DNA of 64,000 nt from an uncultured Pseudomonadales bacterium (lineage in GTDB: Bacteria > Pseudomonadota > Gammaproteobacteria > Pseudomonadales > Pseudohongiellaceae): contig CALKNV010000010.1 in assembly GCA_938091935.1 (NCBI GenBank), positions 1-64,000 of the forward strand. Direction: 5' to 3'. The notes under the pieces are model-generated. The model ran no database searches. It was given only the letters and a program-made list of their open reading frames with translations, and was not told the origin of the DNA. Position 1 is the stretch's first letter. Every line of letters starts with the position of its first letter. Shown here one piece after another: positions 27,427 to 35,246 of the stretch. The position numbers and the translations under genes were made by a program.

Positions 27427-27789
27427 TTATTCTGCGCGGCTACCAGTCACCGCGAAGGCGCCGAAATCGCTGCCAAATTCGCCAGAGACAGAATCACCTT
27501 CGACTGTACCTGAGAAATCAAGCACGAGAGTCTGGCCTTGGGCGTCTACCTCAGCGGTAAAAGCGATGCTACTGCCATCGTAAATAACACCTTCAATTGG
27601 CGCTTCACCCAGCTGATCTGAGCCCATCATGCCAGATCCATCGGCGTTCAGAGTCAGGGTAGCAGGGAGTGCACCAAGAGGAGTGTTCATTTCTACGTTC
27701 CAGACACCAACGCCAGGAGGAGTAGAAGCAGCACAGCCAACCAGCACTAGCAGGGAAACTGCCAACCATCCGCTTATTAATTTTTTCAT
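27427..27789 (-). CDS. Small lipoprotein, function unknown
   Basis: A 120-residue protein with a textbook lipoprotein signal: MKKLISGWLAVSLLVLVGCA, lipobox LVGC. The mature part is a beta-rich domain (VWNVEMNTPLGALPATLTLN, then GSGMMGSDQLGEAPIEG and DFSGTVEGDSVSGEF), resembling small proteins that report a biosynthetic or hydrolase product in other families, but I do not recognise a specific one. The ATG at 27789 is chosen over one nine codons upstream. Confidence 0.85.
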   Translation of the reverse strand: MKKLISGWLAVSLLVLVGCAASTPPGVGVWNVEMNTPLGALPATLTLNADGSGMMGSDQLGEAPIEGVIYDGSSIAFTAEVDAQGQTLVLDFSGTVEGDSVSGEFGSDFGAFAVTGSRAE

Positions 27790-27990
27790 ACTAAAATACA
27801 CCTTTTTGTCATACACACAGGATTTTACAAAGGAAGCCTGGAGTCACCGTTCGGAAAAGCGCTGCGCTTTAACCCCACCCCCTCTTCTGGAGCTGCCTCA
27901 ATTGCGTAATGGGTGACCTATTGTCCTGTTAATAGCCCAGCAGTCAACCTCAATAGTCAGCAATATTGGGCGTTTTACCTCAATCGCCGC

Positions 27991-28935
27991 TCAGGGAATA
28001 ACCCAGGCGTCAAGCCAGGTTGTCTCTGACAAAGAGAATTGAAGTTCCTCAAGCAGCGCCCGCTCTATACCCGGCATATGGGCGGCGCCATAAAACAGAC
28101 TGATGCGCTGTCCTGATCCGTTGCTCAGTACATCCTGCAGTTCAGCCAGGGCCGCTGCATTCCGGTCTCCAAGAATTGTCACCTGGGATTCCAGTTCAGC
28201 GTCAATAATCAACCCGCCACTCCGTCCCAATTCCTGGGCGACCAGATATTTCACCGCCTGGCCCTGGTTGTCTGCCGCCAGCGCGGTCAGCAAGGACAGA
28301 ACCGTAAAGGACGAAACTGCGCCGCTACCATTCAAGCGCGCCTGTTGCTCACTTGCCATCTGCGCGGAGGCTAGATTCAGAAACATCGTGAAGAAGTTTT
28401 CATTCTTGGCACTCATAATGAACATGAGCTCCTGCATGCTCAGGTCGGCATGGCGAAAATTGTCTGCCCCATAGTTAATCTCCTGCAATTGAAACTGCAG
28501 CTGGAGATAGCTCGCCATCGTGGCCTGCACAAATCCGATCGCAGAGCCCCCATCATCGCGCGCCTGCTGACTCAAATCAGGGTCAGGCTCACTGGTAACC
28601 AGCTCATAAAGCACCACATCGCGCTGTTCGAAATAGGCATTGAGGGCCTGGTAATAAGCCGCATCAGCAATATGGACAGCCGCAACCAACTCAACCTCGT
28701 TTCCATTCTTTGAGACATAGCGATTTATCGAGGTCTGCAGCTTCCCCTGCCATTGCTGCTCACCCTCAACGAATCGCACGAACTGGGCATGGGAAGAAGC
28801 TGTCACTAACAAGGCGAGTGACGCGAATACTCTAGTTCTTAAAATGGGCGATATGAGCCTTCTCTTTATCTGACCGATCTGAAATTGTTCTCTAATCTGA
28901 GCACTGCCACCGAAAATCGCCATTGCTTTAATCAC
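27991..28935 (-). CDS. TraB/GumN-family protein
   Basis: A 314-residue protein of the TraB/GumN family, related to Tiki metalloproteases. VELVAAVHIADAAYYQAL near residue 85 and LFYGAAHMPGIERALLEE near 290 contain the conserved His and the GxAH motif. A hydrophobic stretch FASLALLVTASSHA at about 37-50 looks like a signal peptide behind an unusually long N-terminal tail, so the true start may be later than the GTG used here. That GTG overlaps the upstream stop in GTGA, which implies coupling to the alcohol dehydrogenase gene. Confidence 0.82.
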   Translation of the reverse strand: MIKAMAIFGGSAQIREQFQIGQIKRRLISPILRTRVFASLALLVTASSHAQFVRFVEGEQQWQGKLQTSINRYVSKNGNEVELVAAVHIADAAYYQALNAYFEQRDVVLYELVTSEPDPDLSQQARDDGGSAIGFVQATMASYLQLQFQLQEINYGADNFRHADLSMQELMFIMSAKNENFFTMFLNLASAQMASEQQARLNGSGAVSSFTVLSLLTALAADNQGQAVKYLVAQELGRSGGLIIDAELESQVTILGDRNAAALAELQDVLSNGSGQRISLFYGAAHMPGIERALLEELQFSLSETTWLDAWVIP

Positions 28936-30101
28936 CAGGCAAGCTCAAGTATCTGCCGCACATCTTCAACCGATGCGATTGCTCGCGGATTTCGTTTCAC
29001 AACCGGATGCCTGAACGCACGCTCCGCAATGTCATCCAGCTCAGATCTTTGCACCTTTACTTCCTCCAGGGTGGTGGGCAGGCCAAGAGAAGCAATCAGA
29101 TTTTTTACAGCAACATGCGCTTTTTCCGCTGGCCTACCCATGGCCGCAGCAATTGCCGACAACTGCGCCTGCAACTCTGCTTGATTCCATTCGAGCACGG
29201 CCGGCAGTAACACACAGGAGGTGTAACCGTGTGGAACCCCACACAGGGAACCAAGAATATAGCCGATACCATGGCTCGCCCCATGGGGCACTGTACCGAG
29301 ACCACAGCATGCAAGCCATACGGCCTGCTGGTTTTCATTCAATGCCTGCACGTTTGCGGAATTCTCTTTCACAGCCGGTAATGACTTGCTAAACAAACGC
29401 ATCGCATGCAGGAAATGGCCGTCGAGAAAGGGGGTGCTGTGGCCAGAACAATAGCCTTCCACGGCATGATCCAGGGACCTGATTGCGGTAGATAACCAGA
29501 GCCACCTTGGCGTGTGCGCAGCCAATGCCGGGTCATAGAGAATAGCTTTCGGACACAGGCTCGGCCCTTTGTAGCCCTCCTTGCTGCCAGTCTGAGTATT
29601 CAATACGCCTGCATTGTTACTAAATTCCGCACCAGACAATGTGGTCGGGATGGCAATTTGTCGAATCGCTGCCGCAGGGGAGAACAAGCCGTAATCACCG
29701 TGCTTGCTCCCGCGACTGCCATCTCCCTGCTGCGCGTACTCCAGAAGATCTGACTCGGAATGCAGATCTTGTTCCATCGCCAACTGCACGAATTTACAGG
29801 CATCGATCACCGAGCCGCCGCCAATACTCACGAGGACATCAGCATTACTGCTCCGCACGCGATCCAGCAGTGCAAGCGCGTCTTCGCGCGGCGTATGGGC
29901 GCTAACGCTGGTGCTGAGACCTGCAACACCAGCAGGCAAGGCTTCCCGCAGGCTCTCGAGTTCAGCGGTGGCAGTGGCAAGACTGTTCGATGCGACCAAA
30001 AATGGACGCTGGAATCCATACTCTTGTAGCAGCCTCGGTAACGCAACCTCGGCAGTTTCAAAAAAGATTACCTTGTGCAGTGCGCTGTATGTAAATTCCA
30101 T
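28932..30101 (-). CDS. Iron-containing alcohol dehydrogenase / maleylacetate-reductase-like
   Basis: A 389-residue group III dehydrogenase. The NAD-binding loop is SIGGGSVIDACKF. Metal ligands can be placed in RSLDHAVEGY (Asp and His) and in VPHGASHGIGYILGSLCGVPHG (His pair). The opening EFTYSALHKVIFFE is like maleylacetate reductases, but substrate cannot be set. I start at the ATG at 30101, with AAGG just upstream; the frame is open 34 codons further. Divergent from the molybdenum hydroxylase genes, with a 165-base shared upstream region. Confidence 0.88.
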   Translation of the reverse strand: MEFTYSALHKVIFFETAEVALPRLLQEYGFQRPFLVASNSLATATAELESLREALPAGVAGLSTSVSAHTPREDALALLDRVRSSNADVLVSIGGGSVIDACKFVQLAMEQDLHSESDLLEYAQQGDGSRGSKHGDYGLFSPAAAIRQIAIPTTLSGAEFSNNAGVLNTQTGSKEGYKGPSLCPKAILYDPALAAHTPRWLWLSTAIRSLDHAVEGYCSGHSTPFLDGHFLHAMRLFSKSLPAVKENSANVQALNENQQAVWLACCGLGTVPHGASHGIGYILGSLCGVPHGYTSCVLLPAVLEWNQAELQAQLSAIAAAMGRPAEKAHVAVKNLIASLGLPTTLEEVKVQRSELDDIAERAFRHPVVKRNPRAIASVEDVRQILELAW

Positions 30102-30266
30102 GATGCCTTGCTTACTTATGCGGCGAATAGCGAGTGTATGCCGAGAGCACCGCTGCTTGCCACTTCCACATCGAAATAGCACCTTTAGCGCGGTACAATC
30201 CAAAGATTAAGAGCTATTTTATAGCGAATTCGCCGACTCAGGCGCAGGAAGAAGAGGTCTTTGATT

Positions 30267-30737
30267 ATGGCAAATTTCAAGGTTAACGGTGAAGAACACA
30301 GCATAGACGTGGAGCCAGAGATGCCCCTGCTTTGGGTACTCAGGGATGAACTGGGCATGACCGGCACCAAGTTTGGCTGCGGAATAGCGTCTTGCGGTGC
30401 TTGCACAGTTCACGTCAATGGCAATGCGGTGCGCAGCTGCGTGCTGCCGGTGTCAGCAGTCGAGGGTCAGGAGGTCACTACTATCGAGGGGCTGGCGGAG
30501 TCCTCGGTCGCTTATTATGAACCGGGCGCTTTGAATGCAGTACAACAGGCCTGGATCGATTACCAGGTGCCACAATGTGGTTACTGCCAGTCTGGCATGA
30601 TCATGGCGGTTTCTTCCCTGCTGACAGCAAACCCTAATCCAACTGACGCCGAAATCGACGCCAGCATCAATAACGTCTGCCGCTGCGGCTCCTATCCTCG
30701 GGTGCGCAAAGCTATCCGTTCGATAGCCAGCGCATAA
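30267..30737 (+). CDS. Molybdenum hydroxylase [2Fe-2S] small subunit (IorA-like)
   Basis: The iron-sulfur subunit of a xanthine-oxidase-family enzyme, 156 residues. Plant-type cluster ligands are in [15 protein letters not shown] with a further Cys, and the second cluster ligands in CGYCQSGM and [10 protein letters not shown]. It passes electrons from the molybdenum site to an outside acceptor. The ATG at 30267 has GAGG nine bases upstream. It is 12 bases ahead of the large-subunit gene. There is no FAD subunit nearby, as in the isoquinoline oxidoreductase / aldehyde oxidase type that donates to cytochromes. Confidence 0.95.
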   Translation: MANFKVNGEEHSIDVEPEMPLLWVLRDELGMTGTKFGCGIASCGACTVHVNGNAVRSCVLPVSAVEGQEVTTIEGLAESSVAYYEPGALNAVQQAWIDYQVPQCGYCQSGMIMAVSSLLTANPNPTDAEIDASINNVCRCGSYPRVRKAIRSIASA

Positions 30738-30749
30738 GGAGGTCACGCT

Positions 30750-32966
30750 ATGAAGATTTCCAGAAGACGTTTTATTCTGTCCAGCGCAGTTGCAGGGGGC
30801 GGTGTATTGATCGGTTATGCGGCGACCCGTCCTAGCCGCCACCGTGTTGCCAACGATACCCTTGCACAGGGTGAGGAAAGGTTCCTGACGTCTTTTTTAA
30901 AGATCGAACCAGATAATAAAGTGACTGTTTATGTAAGTCATTCCGAAATGGGCCAGGGTAGTCACACCGCGCTGGCCATGATGGCGGCGGATGAGCTGGA
31001 TGCCGCCTGGGAAGATGTTAAAGTTGAGCAGGCACCTGCCACAGACCTCTATGCAACCGGTGATATGGCGGTAGGGTTTGCTGCTGAATTTGGCGTGCCT
31101 TCTTTCCTGATGCCCCTGATCGAAGCCAGCGCGATGAAAATCGCCCAGGTTGGCAACCTGCAAACAACCGGCGGCAGCGCTTCTATTCGCTTCACGGGCC
31201 AAATGGGCATGCGCGTGGCCGGAGCGGCCGCCCGCCAGATGTTGATTCAATGTGCTTCTGAGCAGTGGGATGTATCCGCCAGTGAATGCACAACAGCGCT
31301 TGGCTATGTCCAGCACAACGCCAGCGGCCAGTCTCTTAGTTATGGTGAATTGGCAGAGGCAGCAGCAGCGCTAGAGCCGCCAGCCGAGCCAGTATTAAAA
31401 GACCGCTCTCAGTTCAACATCATGGGCAAGGCGATCTCCCGCGTTGATATCCCCGCCAAGGTTGACGGCAGTGCTTTCTACGGTCTGGATTACAAAACCG
31501 ATGACATGTTATTCGCCGCAATTCGATTAGCGCCCGTTTTTGGTACCAAGCTATTATCAGTAGATGCGAGCGAAGCGCTGCAGCGCAGGGGCGTCCAACG
31601 AGTAATCGAGTTAGAAGATTCTGTGGCGGTTGTCGCCGACAACTACTGGCGAGCCAAGGAAGCACTCAAGCTGGTCAAGACTGAATTTGAAAGCTCTGAG
31701 AACGACGCGATTTCCAGTGCAGACCTTGCGGCTCGATTTGATGCGGAGTTAGCGTCGAGCGACGGCAGTGAAGATTTTGAGCTCGGTGACGCAGGAGGCA
31801 ATCTGGAACTGGCCGAAGATCAAATGGAGGCGAGCTACCGCGTACCCTATCTGGCCCATGCCCCCATGGAGCCGATGAACTGTACCGTGCATTTACATGA
31901 TGGCATTGGTGAAGTGTGGACCAGCACACAGGATCCTCTGGCCGTGCGTGGTCGGGTCGCTTCCGTTGCTGGGCTGGGTGAGAACGATGTGACTCATCAT
32001 CCGAGCTATCTCGGTGGTGGATTCGGCCGACGCCTGCCCTTTAACTGGAACGTGATAGATCACGCGACCAAGATCGCAATGGAGTTTGATGTTCCTGTTA
32101 AAACCGTGTTCAGCCGCGAAGACGACATGCAGCAGGACTATTATCGCCCCGCAGTAACGTCCAACTTCAAAGCTGGCTTAGATAGCAACGGCAAAGTCGT
32201 GGCGTGGCAGAACCGTTATACCGGGCCGGTACAAACGCCGGGTGCGGCGCATATTCCCTATGACATCGCCAATCAGTCAATCCGATACGTCGATGGTAAT
32301 ACCCATGTGCCTGTTGCTGCCTGGCGTAGCGTGGACCACTCGCAACAAACTTTTTTTACCGAATCATTCATTGACGAACTCGCTCACCGAGCTGGCACAA
32401 ACCCCTTTCAGTTCCGCATGGAATTGCTGCATGAGCATCCACGCCATCAGGAGGTTCTGCGCGTTGCCGCAGAGGCTGCAGGCTATGGCAGAAATCTGCC
32501 GCCGGGCCATGCGTTGGGACTGGCCGTGCAGGAAAGTTTCGGCAGCATCTGTGCTGAAGTCGCCGAGGTCTCTATCGACGCAAATGGTCGCCCTGTAGTT
32601 CACAAGGTAACCGCCGCGATCGACTGTGGCTGGGCGGTGAACCCCGATACCGCTGAGGCACAGATAGAATCAGGTATCATATTCGGCCTGACTGCAGCGA
32701 TGTACGGTGAAATCACTATTGAAAATGGTCGGGTCGCACAGAATAATTTTCCAGATTACCAGATGGTTCGCATGGCAACTGCACCCGAGATCGATGTACA
32801 TATTGTCGAATCCGGTGAAAGCCTGGGTGGCCTCGGCGAACCTGCCACGCCACCTGTCGCTGCAGCGGTTACCAATGCGATTTACATTCTCACGGGCCAA
32901 CGCGTGCGGGAATTGCCCATCAGCAAGCATGACTTTTCACAGGACAGTTCACTCGCGGGAGTATGA
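30750..32966 (+). CDS. Molybdenum hydroxylase large subunit (IorB-like), Tat-exported
   Basis: The molybdopterin subunit, 738 residues, oxidises an aldehyde or N-heterocycle. The N-terminus SRRRFILSSAVAGGGVLIG is a twin-arginine signal, so the folded complex is probably exported with its small subunit. Cofactor contacts are seen in HSEMGQGSHTALAMM, LGGGFGRRLPFN and VQESFGSICAEVAEV. The catalytic glutamate is in LGEPATPPVAAAV near residue 697. The substrate is unknown. An acidic segment around residues 315-350 is an insertion relative to short members. Confidence 0.93.
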   Translation: MKISRRRFILSSAVAGGGVLIGYAATRPSRHRVANDTLAQGEERFLTSFLKIEPDNKVTVYVSHSEMGQGSHTALAMMAADELDAAWEDVKVEQAPATDLYATGDMAVGFAAEFGVPSFLMPLIEASAMKIAQVGNLQTTGGSASIRFTGQMGMRVAGAAARQMLIQCASEQWDVSASECTTALGYVQHNASGQSLSYGELAEAAAALEPPAEPVLKDRSQFNIMGKAISRVDIPAKVDGSAFYGLDYKTDDMLFAAIRLAPVFGTKLLSVDASEALQRRGVQRVIELEDSVAVVADNYWRAKEALKLVKTEFESSENDAISSADLAARFDAELASSDGSEDFELGDAGGNLELAEDQMEASYRVPYLAHAPMEPMNCTVHLHDGIGEVWTSTQDPLAVRGRVASVAGLGENDVTHHPSYLGGGFGRRLPFNWNVIDHATKIAMEFDVPVKTVFSREDDMQQDYYRPAVTSNFKAGLDSNGKVVAWQNRYTGPVQTPGAAHIPYDIANQSIRYVDGNTHVPVAAWRSVDHSQQTFFTESFIDELAHRAGTNPFQFRMELLHEHPRHQEVLRVAAEAAGYGRNLPPGHALGLAVQESFGSICAEVAEVSIDANGRPVVHKVTAAIDCGWAVNPDTAEAQIESGIIFGLTAAMYGEITIENGRVAQNNFPDYQMVRMATAPEIDVHIVESGESLGGLGEPATPPVAAAVTNAIYILTGQRVRELPISKHDFSQDSSLAGV

Positions 32967-33107
32967 GCCAGCCATGTTAGGCAGCAGATCCTCAGGACTG
33001 CTGCCTAGTCGCTCTGAATTCTGTCAAGACCATGGCACAGCCCAATGAGTCTAAGGCACAGCCCTCGTCGTGTTAAACTCTGAGAAAATCTCATCCTGGT
33101 AACGTCG

Positions 33108-33668
33108 GTGCCCTTACTCATAATTGGTTTACTGCTGTTTCTCATCCCCCACCTGCTGCGGGAGCTAGGGCTGCGGGACAGGCTCATCGACGCCCTGCCT
33201 TCCGAGGCCGCCTATAAAGGCGCCTACAGCCTGGCGACCTTACTTGGGCTCGGACTCATTATTCTGGGTAAGGGACAGGCTGCGTTTTCCATGGTGTGGC
33301 AGCCCTTGTTTGAGTGGCGGTTATTGAGTCACGTGCTCATGCTACCGGCTTTCATTCTGCTTGCCGCCGGCAACATGCCACCCTCATACCTGGCCGCCAC
33401 TGTGCGCAACCCGATGGTGTTAGGCGTGGCGTTATGGGGAAGCGCTCACTTGTGGGCAAACGGAGATCTTGCTTCGATATTGCTGTTTGGCAGCTTCACA
33501 GCATGGGGGGTGGTCAAATTCGCCTCGTTGGCGCGGAACCACGAACCTCCAGCGAAATCTCCTGGTATTATCTGGGACATTATCGCCGTGGTCGTTGGCC
33601 TGATCCTCTATTGGCTCATTACGATATTTCACGGGCAACTTTTTGGAGTAGGATTAAGTCTTGCCTAA
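33108..33668 (+). CDS. NnrU-family membrane protein
   Basis: A 186-residue integral membrane protein with about five to six hydrophobic segments. The motif ATVRNPMVLGVALWGSAHLWANGDLAS is the NnrU signature, with a likely haem-binding His in SAHLWANGD; relatives include the zeta-carotene isomerase Z-ISO. NnrU was first noted near nitric oxide reductase genes, but no nitrogen-oxide gene is visible here. The start is GTG. It shares an 8-base overlap with the next gene. Confidence 0.88.
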   Translation: MPLLIIGLLLFLIPHLLRELGLRDRLIDALPSEAAYKGAYSLATLLGLGLIILGKGQAAFSMVWQPLFEWRLLSHVLMLPAFILLAAGNMPPSYLAATVRNPMVLGVALWGSAHLWANGDLASILLFGSFTAWGVVKFASLARNHEPPAKSPGIIWDIIAVVVGLILYWLITIFHGQLFGVGLSLA

Positions 33669-34098
33669 CGTATTTCGCACCTTTCAAGCCCGGCTCATTG
33701 CATCGATCATTTGCTGCCTGCCTATTGCCGCCAACGCCCAACAGTTGAGCCAGACAGATTGGGAAGGAGAGTGGCTGGCAGAAGGAACCCTGTTCCGGAT
33801 TGGGGTCAAAGTTGAAGACGGTATCTTGAAAGTCAGCCAACTCGAATCCATGGGTCAGATCTGGAGCAACGAGGATGGTCAAATCGACGGCAATGTTGCC
33901 AACGTCCAGGTAGATTACGCGGGCGCCTCAGGCATCATTCAGGCAGAACTCATCAATGCCGACACCGCCGTGCTATTTGCAGCGAGCTGCCAGCCCGACT
34001 TCATGGTGGTGTGTGTGCTGTCGAAGGATCGCCAGGCTGTCTTCAGAAAAGTTAACAGCCCGGCGCTGGAATCAGATCAACTCAGCGTTGATAACTAG
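33661..34098 (+). CDS. Exported protein of unknown function
   Basis: A 145-residue protein with signal LIASIICCLPIAANA followed by a small beta-rich domain (WEGEWLAEGTLFRIGVKVED). Two cysteines in SCQPDFMVVCV may pair in the periplasm. The start is TTG with AGGA seven bases upstream, and it overlaps the NnrU stop in TTGCCTAA. Its stop TAG and the stop of the convergent ClpP gene share the four bases CTAG. No family is recognised. Confidence 0.7.
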   Translation: MPNVFRTFQARLIASIICCLPIAANAQQLSQTDWEGEWLAEGTLFRIGVKVEDGILKVSQLESMGQIWSNEDGQIDGNVANVQVDYAGASGIIQAELINADTAVLFAASCQPDFMVVCVLSKDRQAVFRKVNSPALESDQLSVDN

Positions 34099-34685
34099 AT
34101 CTCGCCGATAGATTTAATAACCTTGCCCACGATGCCATATTCAATGGCCTCTTCGACAGTCATCCAGTAATCCCTATCTGTGTCTTTCGCAACGCGATCC
34201 AGGGCTTGCCCAGTCTCGTCAGCAATGAGTTGGTTAATGCGCGCGCGCATCTTAACTATCTGCTCGGCCTGAATCGCGATATCAGTCGCATCACCTCTTG
34301 CTCCGCCAAGTGGCTGGTGAACCAGGTACCGTGTATTAGGGAGTGAGAACCGGTTTTCTTTTTTAGCTGCCAGGAAAATGGTTGTTGCAGCGCTCGCAAC
34401 CCAGCCTGTGCCAATTACCCTGACTTCCGGTTTGATAAATTTAATCATGTCATAGATGACATCGCCGGACTCCACATGGCCGCCGGGCGAGCTGATGTAG
34501 AGAGAAATTGGCTCGTCACCATCTGCCGCGAGCGCCAGCAAACGTTCAGTTACAGAGCGCGCCAGTTTGTCGTCAATATTTCCGAATATCGTGATCGATC
34601 TGGATTTGAACAGCTTCTCATCCATAAACCCCGAGCGTGAGGGGATCTTGTTGTCCTTGGAGTCTTCGTCCTGATAACTGTGCAT
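34095..34685 (-). CDS. ClpP-family serine protease, orphan paralogue
   Basis: A 196-residue ClpP-type subunit. The catalytic triad is preserved: Ser in GWVASAATTIFLA, His in YLVHQPLGG, and Asp in KDTDRDYWMT. The entry ISSPGGHVESGDVIYDMI is standard. The sequence around Ser (GWVASAA) differs from the GQAASMG of the main ClpP. It is not next to tig, clpX or lon, so it is probably a second ClpP. GAGGAA lies before the ATG. It may form mixed or separate barrels; that is inference. The gene ends in a shared CTAG with the convergent gene. Confidence 0.88.
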   Translation of the reverse strand: MHSYQDEDSKDNKIPSRSGFMDEKLFKSRSITIFGNIDDKLARSVTERLLALAADGDEPISLYISSPGGHVESGDVIYDMIKFIKPEVRVIGTGWVASAATTIFLAAKKENRFSLPNTRYLVHQPLGGARGDATDIAIQAEQIVKMRARINQLIADETGQALDRVAKDTDRDYWMTVEEAIEYGIVGKVIKSIGEI

Positions 34686-34699
34686 GTATTCGTTCCTCG

Positions 34700-35137
34700 C
34701 TAATTTACTAGCTCTTCATCAATTACTTCTGTGACTACTGTTGGGCAATCTGCTTGCTGGGTTCTGATGTAAGCGATCAGCTTCCATAAATCGTTCTGCC
34801 CCTCTGGAAAATTGTTTCCAAACCCGACCATACGGGTATTTGGGATACCTGTAGTGACAATTCTAAAAATGTCTTCGCTGCTACTGCCGTAGCTCGATTG
34901 ACAATCAAATAAATTGACGCCCTCACCTTGTTCCGGCTCATCGCCATGACAATAGTTTGCGCAGCTTCCAACAAAGATGCTGTAGCCACGTTCAATCGCC
35001 GACTGGTCAGTCATATAGACCTCAAGCAGGCTCATGCTCACGCCGGGCTCTGTCTCTGAACAGGCACTTAGCAGCAGTGTGCTGCAAAACAAGATGCCGG
35101 CGAGATTAGAAAATCTTGTGCGCTGAATTCGCCGCAT
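34700..35137 (-). CDS. Lipoprotein cytochrome c with CX3CH haem motif
   Basis: A 145-residue protein with a lipobox (LLLSAC) and a single haem site written CANYCH, which has three residues between the cysteines instead of two; the codons are unambiguous. The expected cytochrome features follow: IFRIVTTGIPNTRMVGFG with a candidate axial Met, then the C-terminal helix NDLWKLIAYIRT. Two further cysteines (LFDCQSS and QADCPT) could pair. It lies 14 bases upstream of clpP on the same strand and downstream of the RND exporter. Electron partner unknown. Confidence 0.85.
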   Translation of the reverse strand: MRRIQRTRFSNLAGILFCSTLLLSACSETEPGVSMSLLEVYMTDQSAIERGYSIFVGSCANYCHGDEPEQGEGVNLFDCQSSYGSSSEDIFRIVTTGIPNTRMVGFGNNFPEGQNDLWKLIAYIRTQQADCPTVVTEVIDEELVN

Positions 35138-35246
35138 GCCTGATTACTCCGCTTACTCCGCTTACATCGACTGTTGCGCGTCTGGCAGTCGCCACATTGG
35201 CACGCAGATTAAACAGATTCCCCCGGTGATTCAATAAAGGACGTTT

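Noticed and set aside
29504-30210. Plus-strand frames opposite the alcohol dehydrogenase gene
   Set aside because: All are shadows of a gene with clear NAD and metal motifs.
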